In this document: piece by piece, positions 1-9,900 of the stretch
Position numbering within the stretch: position 1 is the first letter of the stretch
Layout of the letters: each line of letters starts with the position of its first letter
Source: Chara braunii
Taxonomy: Eukaryota; Streptophyta; Charophyceae; Charales; Characeae
NCBI GenBank assembly: GCA_003427395.1
Contig: BFEA01000313.1
Span: forward strand, 1,719,655-1,743,082
Length of the DNA stretch: 23,428 bases
Direction: 5' to 3'
Made by a program: the position numbers and the translations under genes
The notes under the pieces: generated by a model
What the model was told of the DNA's origin: nothing
The model's input: the letters and a program-made list of their open reading frames with translations, nothing else
The model's database searches: none

Positions 1-220
1 GCTAGGCCTCTGGACTCTACTTGGACTCCTACCTTACAGGTCTACAGTTCGAATCTCCCTACAGCCTACAACCTACGGCGACCTACTTACCACTGGCTAT
101 CGTGCAGGTCACGGGTTCAACTCCAGGCAAATGTGCAGATACTGTACACAGGTAAGCTGAGGTCAAAGGATCGACCCCTGGGATCTGCATCGGCTACTGC
201 CAAAGGTGAAAACTGTTTCA
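1..220 (+). repeat. Dispersed repeat R1, copy A (cut by window start)
   Basis: This segment aligns by eye with about 14114-14319 (same strand) and with the reverse complement of 23300-23428. Shared landmarks are a GGTTCAACTC-like box (114-124), ATACTGTACA, a GGATCGAnCCC box on the opposite strand (168-178), and a terminal hairpin ending in GTTTCA (about 205-220). A third tRNA-like box, GTTCGAATC, lies at 47-55. The right border at 220 is sharp, because the next bases belong to a broken RNase H gene. R1 could be the end of an LTR (it ends in CA) or a tRNA-derived short element. The left end lies outside the window, so class and full length are unknown. Confidence 0.7.
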
Positions 221-758
221 CTGGGGCCCAAAGTCATACTGCTCTATAACTTCAATCCAACGCTTCAGAGCGTCGGAGAGCACATGCTGGGTTCTCATCC
301 ATTTGAGGGTCTGGTGATTAGTCCTGACGTAGAAGAACCTCCCAAGGAGATAGTGCCTCCAATGGGTGAGTGCCTTGTAGATCGTATAGAGTTCCTTCTC
401 GTAGGTGGACTTAGCCAACTTCTGAGAGGGCATCTTTTTGGACATGTACTCTACCGGCCTCAACTTCTTCCCTTCTACTGCGCAAGTACGGCGCCTATGC
501 CATATTGGCTAGCATCTGTAGTCACTACGAAAGGTTTGTCAGGATCAGGAAGTTTCAAGACCTCATGGTGTGTCAGTGCATGCTTCAGCTGTCTGAAAGC
601 AGCCTCACACCTGTCGGTCCACTCCCATGGGCTGTCAAGGCGAGTCAGGCCCGTTAAAGGGGCGGCCACTATGGTGTAATTCTGAACAAAATTGCGGTAG
701 TAGCTTGTCACCCCTAAGAAGGACCTCATCTCAGACACACACTGAGGACGCGGTGTCG
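221..758 (-). pseudogene. Ty3/gypsy RT-connection and RNase H fragment (broken)
   Basis: Read on the minus strand from 758 downwards, the first frame (to about 475) encodes the RT connection domain (EMRSFLGVTSYYRNF, then PLTGLTR) and the first RNase H acidic motif (TTDASQYGIGAVLAQ). A stop and a one-base shift at about 470 move the reading to a second frame, which continues RNase H with RPVEYMSKKM, the STYEKELY glutamate motif and LKRWIEVIEQYDF. The third acidic position, usually Asp in RTDHQTLKW of this family, is Asn here (RTNHQTLKW), so the enzyme would be inactive even without the frameshift. The fragment lacks the RT palm and the integrase. It stops abruptly at repeat R1 (221) and at a palindrome (759). 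It is a dead piece of a pol polyprotein that would have copied element RNA into DNA. Confidence 0.88.
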
Positions 759-788
759 GCCCGAATACCCTTACAAGGGTATTTGGGC
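759..788. repeat. 30-bp palindrome R2, copy 1
   Basis: Arms GCCCGAATACCCTT (759-772) and AAGGGTATTTGGGC (775-788) are separated by AC and differ from perfect pairing at one position. The palindrome sits at the broken end of the minus-strand pol fragment. The core ACCCTTACAAGGGTATTTG recurs at 10671-10689 inside another palindrome with different outer arm bases. Confidence 0.85.
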
Positions 789-968
789 ACATTTTTGAGG
801 CTTACATGAAGTACGTTGCTTAACGATATCTAGGGGCGTGTCCCATTTCTGTGCGACCACAACCAATTCTCGGGGATTGGGAGTGACCCACGCTTTGAGT
901 TGATGAGAGAGTGTGTGAGCGTGCAATTTGTGGGCACGCGTTAGCTTGACCAAATAATTGATCAATGT

Positions 969-1105
969 AAACTATGAAACGCCGGTAGAGCAAAATAGTA
1001 CTAAGTTAGAATCTTGGGTAAAGTCGCGCAAGCCAATTGAAACTATGAAACGCCGGTAGAGCAAGTTAGTACTAAGTTAGAATCTTGGGTAAAGTCGCGC
1101 AAGCC
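969..1105. repeat. Tandem duplication, two copies with 71-bp period
   Basis: AAACTATGAAACGCCGGTAG starts at 969 and again at 1040. Each copy runs on to GTCGCGCAAGCC, ending near 1034 and 1105. The copies are nearly identical, differing mainly at CAAAATAG versus CAAGTTAG, so the duplication is recent or was homogenised. No coding role is seen. Confidence 0.93.
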
Positions 1106-1693
1106 CAACCTCGCGCGCACGGACGAAGTTACAGGCAGCGCAGAGTTGACCAGGTTAGACTGCGACTGGAGGAGGATTGTGTCCGACTTACTGGAAAACG
1201 ACATTTTTGGGGCCGCATAGTGGAGTGCACGAGTACTAGGTCTGGTTGTGTGTTGTCGGCAGTAGAAGTCGTGACAAACCTCTAGCTAGGATGGCACGGG
1301 CCAAGTACGGTATGAGTAAGAGCCGGGGTCTTTCTGACCCTAAGGCGATAACCGGGCAACCCTTTGACGAGTACGGCAGGATAGGAGAGCCCCGACCGTA
1401 ACCACAGCATGGTGAGGCAGTACGCAAGACAAGCCGAGCAAAGCCTTGCCCTCTAGAGCGGCAAACACCCGCGTGCGGGCCATGCAGACTGTAAGCCAAA
1501 AGATGGCCTTGGTGCACCATCTGCAGGCCCAGGCCGGCTGCAGCTGCCGTTTATTTTATACAGGTCGGCGCACATCCAGTTCAGGCTTGGGCTTAGCCCT
1601 ATAGGTTACGACTTTGGACTTTCACCATACGGATCTCGGGATCGAAGCCAGCAGCCAGCAGCGGAGGAGCGGAGGAGCGCACTTTGGAGGTGA

Positions 1694-1733
1694 ACTAAGG
1701 GGTTGAGGGTCCCGCGGGACTATCCCCCTTAGT
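1694..1733. repeat. Strong inverted repeat
   Basis: ACTAAGGGG (1694-1702) pairs perfectly with CCCCTTAGT (1725-1733). The loop contains a second perfect palindrome, GTCCCGCGGGAC (1709-1720). It would form a stable two-tier hairpin in RNA or single-stranded DNA. No poly-T run or neighbouring gene makes it a convincing terminator. Confidence 0.8.
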
Positions 1734-1841
1734 TTTGCGAGGGGTTTTCGACCGCGGGCCCGTTAGGAAGGACCGAGGACCAAGTACCAATGGTCCTCCT
1801 CCCCTTCTATCGTTTCTCCTATCTTTTCAAAAATTTTAATT

Positions 1842-1886
1842 ATTCTTTTTTTTCTTTTCTTTTCTTTGGTTGTCCTTTTTTTTCTG
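1842..1886. repeat. Pyrimidine-rich low-complexity tract
   Basis: An almost unbroken run of T with scattered C, purine-rich on the minus strand. The Lys/Arg-rich minus-strand frame across it is a by-product of this composition. No function is assigned. Confidence 0.8.
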
Positions 1887-2149
1887 GGACGCGGTCCGAC
1901 ACCGGTCTTCGGGACCGGCCGTGACCGAGAGCCTAGTTCAGTGGATACACCCACGAGCTGCTGAAATACAGACCTGAGTTCCAAGTTCACGGGGAGCAGA
2001 TAAGAAAAGTGTCGCCATCATAATCGACCATGATGCTCGTCGTCTTCCTCAAGGTCGTTGGGGTTGTTGTGAAGATGCTGCTCACGTAGAGGTTGCTCGT
2101 CGTCTCGATCCAACATAGCTCATCGTGGCGGTGAGGGTTGACACTTAGG

Positions 2150-3430
2150 TGCTCATGTGTGAGTTACCTTGCTATCTGCCAGATCGACTGTCGTCGTGAG
2201 GGGCAGATGTGTCTGAAATTATTTTATGAAATTAATTAGGAACTATCTATCGGATCGACTGTCGTCGTGACGGGAAGGGGGTTCTAATGATAACCTAGGA
2301 ACTGAACTAAGCACTCTCTACCGGATCGACTGTCGTCGTGATGGTACGAGGGTACAAACAAAATACTTATAAACTAATCTAAGTACTCTCTACCTGAACA
2401 GTTGTCGTCGTAAGGGGACGAGGGTACAAACAACTAACCTATGAACTAAACTAAGTACTCTCTACCTGAGCGGCTGTCGTTGTGAAGGGGCGAGGGTACA
2501 AACTACTACTTATAAATTAATCTAAGTACTCTCTACCTGAGTGGCTGTCGTGAGTGGCTGTCGTCGTGAGGGGACGAGGGTACGAACAACTACTTATGAA
2601 CTAATCGAAGTGCTCTCTACCAGAACGGTTGTCGTCGTGATGGGACGAGGGTACACATAGATACTTATGAACTAATTCAAGTACTTCTTACCAAATCGGT
2701 TGTCGTCGAGATGGGAAAAGGGGTATCTAACAATAACTTATGAACTAAAATTGGGTACCCCCGAACGTAGCGGCTGTTGTCGTGACAGGAAGGGGTGTCT
2801 GATGAACCAAAATTGGTACTTTCTACCGGATCAACTGTCGTCGTGATGGAAGTGTCGTCGTGTCGAGAAGAGGTATCTTACTATAACTTATAAACTAAAT
2901 AGACACTCTCTACCGTAACGGCTGTCGTCGTAACGGGAAGAGGTATTTGACGAATACTTATAAGATAATCTAAGTAACTCTCTACCGCAACGGGTGTCGT
3001 CGTAATGGGAAGAGGTATTTGACAAATACTTATAAGATAATCTAAGTAACTCTCTACCGTAACGACTGTCATCGTGACGGAAAGGGGTATCTGACAATAA
3101 ACTTACGAACTAAAATGGGTGCTCTCTACCGGATCGGCTGTAGTCGTGATGGCACGAGGGTACAAGCAAATACTTATGAACTAAAATAGGTATTCTCTAC
3201 CAGGTCGGTTGTCGTCGAGTCGGGAGAGGGGTTCGGACACTGACTATGAGCTAACTTAGTCACTCATGTGTGAGTTGCCTCACTACCTTACCAGATCGGT
3301 TGTCATCGTGACAGAAAAGGGTGTTTAACACTAACTTATGAAGTAAACTAGGTACTCATGTGTGAGTTACCTTACCATCTACCGAAGCAATTGTCGTCGT
3401 GACGGGAAGAGGGGTCTGACTCTTACAAAA
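2150..3430. repeat. Minisatellite, about 17 units with 71-bp period
   Basis: The core GTCGTCGTGA or a close variant starts at 2190, 2261, 2332, 2404, 2475, 2547/2560, 2631, 2702, 2775, 2837/2853, 2924, 2996, 3068, 3140, 3211, 3302 and 3393. Spacing is 71-73 bp through most of the array. Around 2775-2924 it is irregular (62 then 87), and the last two steps are 91 bp. A typical unit carries CTCTCTACC, the core, ACGAGGGTAC and CTTATGAACTAA. Two units (2547 and 2837) contain short internal duplications of the core. Units at both ends carry an extra stretch of about 20 bp with CTCATGTGTGAG (2152, 3263, 3355). Units vary and open frames across them are artefacts. It is not a CRISPR array: there is no repeat/spacer alternation. 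Confidence 0.92.
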
Positions 3431-3434
3431 TAAT

Positions 3435-4020
3435 AAGGAAGGCTCCAGGGTGGGTCGTCCTATTCACATGCTTGAGTCTAAGGATGACTAACAATTTGCA
3501 AAGAGTAGGAAATCACATTTCTACTCTTCCTGTCCTAGCTTGCTTACTCTCTGATAGTCCGACCGCCAGACCGGTGATAGGGAGGCTTCTGTAGGAGTCA
3601 TCCTATTACCTGTTTAACGGTTGGACTACTCATTACCCAAGGAAAGTAGTAGAGGGGCATCTGTTGGGGTCTGTCTATTACTTATTTGATTCTGTACTAA
3701 CTCACTAAGAGGGTACTCCTAAAGGAATACCCTAAACACCCGTCTTCTGTCCAAACTAACCCGGTCTCAGGACGGTCAGCTTTCGAAAAGCAACAAGATA
3801 CCCTTGTTAGGATTATCCTAATGCTCTCATGAAGTGGACCTTCTCGCGTGATAGTAGGGGGCTCTTGTGCGGGTCGCCTATTATTCGCGCAGACCGTTAT
3901 TAACCTCTGGGAAGGGATTGACATCCGGATCTTTCGGGAGTATACCTAAAGCAAGTAGTAGGGTGCTTCTGTAGGAGCCTCAACTATTTGTTGTATGAAA
4001 AGGATACTCATGTGTGAGCT
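3435..4020. repeat. Degenerate, irregularly spaced repeat zone
   Basis: A loose motif resembling GTAGGGGCTTCTGTAGGAGT followed by CCTATTACTTG recurs near 3440, 3578, 3646, 3853 and 3955. The satellite-edge hairpin CTCATGTGTGAG reappears at 4007-4018. Spacing is irregular, unlike the array to its left. It may be an older, decayed flank of the same satellite or a separate family. No gene was seen. Confidence 0.6.
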
Positions 4021-4516
4021 ATCCTGCTACTCTGAGCAGCTCCTATGTATACCTTGAGTAAGATTAAGCAGGGGGTCAACTACTCATGAGCAACTTACTC
4101 ACTTGTCTGTTCGACTAACAGATTGCTTGGTTTTGATCAAGTAGCAAGAGATTCATGTCTGAATCAGCCTACTACTTGAGTATGTTAACACAAATAGAAG
4201 AGAAAGGAAAAAACAATGCTCCTGTTGGAGCGAGGTCTTCACGTATCTAGGAAAAGAAACAAGGAAATAAGATAGGACCGCGGGAAAAAGAATACTAGTA
4301 GAAAGGGAACCACCGCGTAATCCATAACTGTCCATGGCTTTCGGATGGAAGGCCACAACGATGGATGAGTTATGCCTCGTCTACATAAGCGCCAAACGGT
4401 GCGCTTATCTCAAAGAGAGAAAATGCAAGGACCGAGAGTAGGAGAAATATGAGTTTCCTTAAGATGACTTAGGACACAGGCATGAGACTCCTTGAGCGAA
4501 AGGAGAGAGTGGCAGA
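4021..4516. other. Non-coding interval before the 5' LTR
   Basis: No recognisable coding motif, RNA gene or long repeat was seen. It ends at the left border of the two-LTR element, preceded by purine-rich GAAAGGAGAGAG (4499-4510). Confidence 0.5.
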
Positions 4517-5643
4517 CGACTTAGGGTAGGGTTGTGAGAGTAAAACTAGGGATTAAACCTGGGATGTTGATCCTGGAGCTCACTACCCATGTCTAAGGGC
4601 TTGACCCTTAGATATCAAAAATGTGGAAAATCGAGTGGGGGTGTTGAATCTCTGTGGACCTGTGTGTGTGCAGGTCCCTATTTATCTACTGCATTTCAAG
4701 GAAGAGGTTCTACAGAAAGTACCCAAATTTATGTTCTCTCTCGATAACAGGTCAGTTGTTACCGATTCAACTTTCCCCTTTGACTTGATACCCACCTCTA
4801 AAGTCAAACCCTGTGGTCAGTAAAACTGTCACCTGTGGTCATTGCCTAAATGGTCCTGGTCACTCTCAAGGGTCCTTTGAAGAAATGTGAGGGGGCTAAG
4901 ATTACGTCTCAGGAAAGATAAGGTTATCATACATGGTTTGGGAAGCGAGGGACAAGGTCAATGGTTGATGGTTAACGTCGTTAGTACATGGCATGTGAAT
5001 TGTTTTTGCATTATTCTGTGCAAGTCTGTTTTGTGCGTGATTTTGGACTGAATTGGACCTGGTCTGTTGAAGAGTCTCGGACACACGATACTTGTGAAAG
5101 TGGGAAGGGTTCTCGGCGGTAATACTTCCATATTCATCATATGTCCAACTTAACTATTCTAATGTTCAGTTAAGTCCTTACTTGTTAAGAAAGATGGAAC
5201 GCTCTTTGGTAGAAAGAAGGTTTGAGTGGTATTGGTCAAAGAGAATAATACATTACGCAGTGGCGGAAATAGACTGCCTTATTAAAAGTTCGACCTGAAT
5301 ATCTAACGGGTCAGTTCTAGGCGTCTTACCGCGCGTACCCCGTTTTTATGCTACAACGATCGAGCAAACACCCTCGGCCGACCTACCTCTACAAAGGCAT
5401 GTAAAAGCCTTTGCATGTGGGTCGGTAGCTCAGAAGGGATACGCCTACTTGAGGGTGGTGACAGCCCCTCGGGTAGAGGTAAGTTGTACCTCGCGGCTCC
5501 CCGACCTGTCGTGGGGTGTCGTGAGAGGTATAGCACGCGCGCACGGTTGGAGTGGTGATTGGTTCTTTTCAGGAATATATCCTGCGTGACACGACCGTGA
5601 GGTCCAGCGCTCCCAGCAGGGTGCAAGACCGCCGCGCGCGACA
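4517..5643 (+). repeat. 5' LTR of the LARD-like element
   Basis: Matches 12642-13755 along its length. The right border is set by the primer-binding site: the LTR ends in GCGACA and the site starts at 5646. The left border is less certain; the aligned first bases are CGAC here and TGAC in the 3' LTR, so a TG start with one mutation is likely. Near the start are a T-arm-like motif, CTAGGGATTAAACCTGGG (4546-4563), and a perfect 7-bp hairpin, CTAAGGG/CCCTTAG (4593-4611). Near the end lies a hairpin around 5394-5417 (AAAGGC/GCCTTT). Short frames found in both LTRs are not genes. Confidence 0.88.
4546..4611 (+). other. T-arm-like motif and hairpin near LTR start
   Basis: CTAGGGATTAAACCTGGG (4546-4563) resembles the antisense of a tRNA T-arm. 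It shares ACTAGGGAT, AACC and TGGGA with R1 copy B (14262-14285). Downstream, CTAAGGG (4593-4599), loop CTTGA and CCCTTAG (4605-4611) form a perfect hairpin. Both are conserved in the 3' LTR at 12671-12736. Confidence 0.6.
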
Positions 5644-5645
5644 GG

Positions 5646-5663
5646 TGGCGCCGTTGCCGGGGA
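5646..5663 (+). promoter_or_regulatory. Primer-binding site for tRNA-Asp
   Basis: TGGCGCCGTTGCCGGGGA is the reverse complement of the 3' end (with CCA) of plant cytosolic tRNA-Asp(GUC) as I know it, over all 18 bases. It is the primer site for minus-strand DNA synthesis. Several plant Ty3/gypsy lineages, Athila-type among them, use this primer. It lies two bases after the LTR end. Confidence 0.9.
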
Positions 5664-6293
5664 CCTTCGGTTGCCTGCCGGGGTCCTATGTGAACGGACC
5701 TGGGTCTGGTTAATTGAAGCCCTAGCAAAACGACAAACGAAAGATAGAGTACTATATAAACTTCCACTAATTAGGAAGGAAACTGCTAGGAATAATTATT
5801 GGTCTACTTATGCAAGCTCTTGTTCTAGGGAAGTGCCTTGAGATACGATATTTGTCAGCTAAAGTATCTCGCCTATCATCCCTACGAGCCTTCGTCTGCA
5901 CTTTTATCACCTCCCCAGGGAAGTAATTGCTCTCTTATCCATTCATAAGGGAACGTGCGAACTAGCAGGCTAAGGCTCACTGAGTCTTCATAAAAGTAGA
6001 GCCGGTGAGCGGATGAGCCAATCGAGACAATAGGATTTAGCGAGTTGTCATCCACGTGAGAGGGTTGTCAACTGCGCTAATTCCTTCCCGCCGTATTAAT
6101 ATTGATCTCTACGATTGACCTCGTGTACTCCCGCTTCTGAAATTTTTAAAGATCCTCTTGATAAGTAGATAAGTATACTATATCACACCACAAAAACTGA
6201 GATTTCTTAATAAGGGTACGTATCGCTATACATAGGCAATACCTTAATCGGTAGGTGGATAGGGAGGTGCATCGAGTAACATCTTTCTCAGCC
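5664..6293 (+). other. Leader between primer-binding site and first open frame
   Basis: About 630 bp without coding motifs, where the untranslated leader and packaging signal would be expected. I could not assign structures within it. Confidence 0.5.
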
Positions 6294-6755
6294 ATGCCAC
6301 GCGGATCAGGAGCTGGAAGGGGAAGAGGCGGTCGGCAGGGAAAGGCCGCAGAGAGACCTATTGATTTAACAAGGGAAAGAGAGGAGCGAGAGGAAGAAGA
6401 TGAGGAGGAGGAGAAGTGGGAGAGAAAGAGATTGAGGCAACATTAAGAAGATCTACGCAAGCGAACGCCATCTCCTGGGAAGATGGCTTACTACTCTTAT
6501 AAGTACGAACAGCGTTACGGCTCCCCACCACCACGCTTTGAGCCACTCTCCTGTACTTTCCCTTTCCATTCTTCTTCTATGGCACGTCGGCTTCAGCAGT
6601 TGACTGTCCTTCCTCAACCGCCTCGACTTGTTCTTTCGCCGCCGCAGCTGCATGTGTCTGACCCTCCCGTAGTGTCTCAGGCTGCACCTGCGGATCATCG
6701 GTTATGTATCACCCTGACACTATTCTTCCTATATCAGATGAATTATGCGGGCTGA
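6294..6755 (+). pseudogene. Possible Gag N-terminal remnant of the LARD-like element
   Basis: An ATG at 6294 opens a frame starting MPRGSGAGRGRGGRQGKA, a basic Gly/Arg-rich stretch, followed by a highly charged run (DLTREREEREEEDEEEEK, then WERKRLRQH) that could be a coiled coil. An in-frame TAA at 6444 interrupts it. The same frame resumes (EDLRKRTPSPGK) and stays open to 6755. The position just after the leader fits Gag, but no capsid homology or zinc knuckle is visible. The second half (about 6490-6710) also reads plausibly on the minus strand, so it may be a separate insertion. This is a positional guess, and the protein is broken either way. Confidence 0.35.
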
Positions 6756-9700
6756 TTTCATACCTATTATATAAAGGGATCATTTAAAGATGTCGTTCCG
6801 TCAACACGAAGCTTGACCAGGATAAGTAATGAGTTAATACTTGGCTAGGTCATCAGACAAAAACACTCTCGAGGGGTATAATAGGTCACGACGATTTCTA
6901 TGCTTCTTCCCCTGTCAATAACAATGCCCATTACGAAGGGGGTATCCGTCTGGGAAGAAAAAGAGGAGTTGAGGAAAGATGTTAGCTCCTCCTTAGGGAT
7001 AAACAGTTTAGGTAGGTGTGAGGCGATTCCTATGGGTTTTCGCCCTGAATGGGCACAAATTTTCTTTTCATAAGTAAAAGTATCAATCAATCGGTTATAG
7101 CAAGAGAAAAATAGGAGAGTTCTAGTAGCATGCCAATGAGTGGAAGACATACCTAGGGATACAAGGGGGTCTAAATATAAGTAAAGTCAGTAGGGACCCT
7201 CATTTGCTGTGGGTTCTTAATAAAAGTTCAATGTTAGGAAAGAGTCAATGTGAGCCGAGTCCGTCCGTGGGATAAATTTAGAAGTCGGTTTCGTCTATAA
7301 GGAGCAGACAAAGGCTCGTGATCTTCAGTACAGTCAGTAAGGCAGTGAGGAGATGTTGAATCATCCTGTTTATGTTTAACTTGTTGACAAGATTCAGGTA
7401 TGAGGCTATCTGTTAGAACTCATTTACTCCAAGATCATCTGCCTGAATCTAAGCGCTTGAATTCCTTTATTTTAAGACCATTTATTAAACTTATCTATGT
7501 AAATTTATTCATTCATGTCAAGTTTATTTGAGTCAAGCATATTTAATACTATTCATATGATATCTGATGCATATTTATTCATGGTTGTTAGCCGAGTTAC
7601 CGTCTGAGTTTATTTGTTTAAAACTGTACGCCTTAATCCGTCTTTATAAATTAATCAAATATGACTATCTATTTATGTTTATGGTTGGATTGCTTTACCT
7701 ATAAAGAGTAGAGGTGCTACACAGAATCCACGTTCGATGCGGGGTCGAAGGTGAATGGAGTGATCGACCTCTTGAGAGGAGAGATTCTCTGCAGAGAAGG
7801 TCAATGTGTAGAATCTGCTCTTGAGGGAGTTGCAATCCTAAGTTATCATTTCCCTCAAAGATGGCTTGAAGGAGCTATAAATTCGTCTTCTAAAGTAGTA
7901 GTGAGATCCGCGCTGGAACTATGTTCCTGGTCCATAGTGGGGTGTTGTCACCTAACCATTTGAGAATAGGTGACTACATTACTATTAAGAAGGAGGAAAG
8001 TATTTGAGCCTTGTTAGACTATGGTCTGTGAAGGAGGCGACTACCAGCTGCCGCAAGGAAGCAGGGGGTGATGCCCCGACTATCTTTGTGTCAAGTGGGT
8101 TCATCTGCACGAGATGGGATATAAATCCTGGAACGTGTATGGTGGGGTTGTCTACTAATGGACAAGGGTCTGCAAGGAACAAATATTGGAATCGGAAGGT
8201 GAAGCAGTGAAACTTGGTTCTTGAGCGGGGCTCGAGAGTCTAAGATGTTAACCCTTTTAAGGGATTACACTGCCCCTTGACACAATATACTCCTGTCAAA
8301 GCCCGGGGAGTAGAATGTAGTACTCTGATTTTTATATCTTAAAAACACTCATTGTTGAGAGGCTTATTGATCACAACATGCCTGTTGTCTATCGTAACAC
8401 TTACTATAAGTTTCTCGTCATCACCATGCACGTATATACCGGTTAAAACTTGCCCTTTCTCCTACCAATACTATTCACTTAACTATTGTAAATATTGTTA
8501 TCACTATGACAACATATCAGTACTATAAGCAACAAGTCATTATAATGATTTATGGCATTCAATATTCAAACATTGTGAATGCATCATTATCGCAATATAT
8601 TATCACCGACCTTTGAATGGTCTTAGACGTTGGAAATGAGCAATGTTAGAAAGGGATGATTTGAAAACTGCTTTTCAAGAAAAATATTATCGGAAGAGGA
8701 GGTTTTGTTTTGAGAGATGTTTGCTGGACGTTTGTCTGTCTGAGCGGGACCTAGGGACAACTAAAGCAGGCCGAAAGAAAGGTTCAATTACCAATTATTT
8801 AAAGTGGTTAGAGATTAGCATAGGGGAATTAGGAAAGATTTGCGCCTAACTGGTGGATGAGCGACTCTTTGATTCTTTCTTCTAAGTACTATAATAGGAC
8901 TCTCACATTTTCCTTTCTTCAGATAAGATACTATACTCTAGTAGTCGAGTGTGAGGTAAGATCTGCGACATGTTTGTTATTTAATTCCCACTTAAATGCA
9001 ATGATGTACTTCAGTAAATAGGATAAATAAGATGTCATAGAGTATGTACTCCGATATATGAGGTGTCATAAGATTATGTTGTCTCTCTTATACTTTTCTG
9101 ACTCAGCATGTGTACCTTAACAATAGAGGGTAAGAGAGGCGTGTGACTCAAATTTTAGAATTGTTTTTGGCTCCACATTATGGATTTGACTAAGTTTTTC
9201 TCCTGAGTCATATATGATTTCTATCTATAGGGTATGCCGACGAGGAACGCTTTCACTTTCACAGCTGAGTTGGTCCAGTGTCTGGTCTTGTTTGGTGAGT
9301 TGTGTATCGTGGATTTGTGTACAAACAACACTATCAAGTCTTGAACTAGGATGCTCAGAAAAGCGCCCAAGTGTTCAAGAAAGATAGCATGAAATGTGAC
9401 ATGTACAATCTGAAAGTGTTTTGGCATTGTTGGTCAGTTGTTTCCGTATGGTTATTTTTGAAAAAGACCCTAAAAATGGGGTATGAGAAAATCAAAATTT
9501 TTGATGCGTTTGAGCAACCCTGCGAGACAGAGACGTGTATGTTGTGAATGGAATGAATGTTTTTTCCGCCTTCTGACAAGACAAGGAGTCAAACAAAAAG
9601 TTTTTATATTTTTTTATGGATATTTGGTTGGCTTTCCTGTTGGTTGAAGATCCCCGAGACGTGTGTTTGTCCAGCCTGTGATCGAGGTCTGGGAGACACG

Positions 9701-9900
9701 ACCCCTAAGTGGCTCTGACGATGCCCCTCGTTCAGTAACAATATGACAATCATGAAATATCATTTTTATTGATAAATGTTTTTCCATATATACTTTCAGA
9801 ATGGTTCATTCATTCAAAATTGACGAGGGGGTGAAATTCTTTGGTCAAATTGTTTTTATATATATTTGAAATGATCATCGTTTATCCACTCTAGGTGGTC
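6756..9900 (+). other. Non-coding LARD interior, AT-rich half
   Basis: About 3.1 kb with no recognisable domain on either strand. Local AT-rich stretches lie at 7440-7720 and 8390-8620. Open frames near 7751-7963, 8004-8210 and 8643-8849 are under about 70 codons and carry no motif I recognise. If this is a true LARD, conservation should be at the RNA-structure level and needs comparison with other copies. Confidence 0.6.

Larger units (their letters stand above)
789..2030. other. Non-coding interval, no gene seen
   Basis: Short open frames here have no recognisable motif and low-complexity composition. The interval holds a 71-bp tandem duplication (969-1105), a long hairpin (1694-1733), a pyrimidine-rich tract (about 1842-1886) and a TTCG-loop hairpin near 1902-1920. 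It is probably degraded repeat DNA. Confidence 0.6.

Noticed and set aside
1763-1990. Lys-rich minus-strand frame
   Set aside because: It is generated by the pyrimidine-rich tract and has no domain.
2150-3430. CRISPR array
   Set aside because: The whole 71-bp unit is repeated with scattered variation; there are no invariant repeats with unique spacers, and the context is eukaryotic.
4902-5140. Small minus-strand frames conserved at 4902-5140 and 13014-13252
   Set aside because: They recur only because they lie in the two LTR copies; no start context or motif supports a gene.
9221-9579. Minus-strand frames of about 70 codons in the LARD interior
   Set aside because: Short, overlapping each other, AT-rich and without recognisable motifs.
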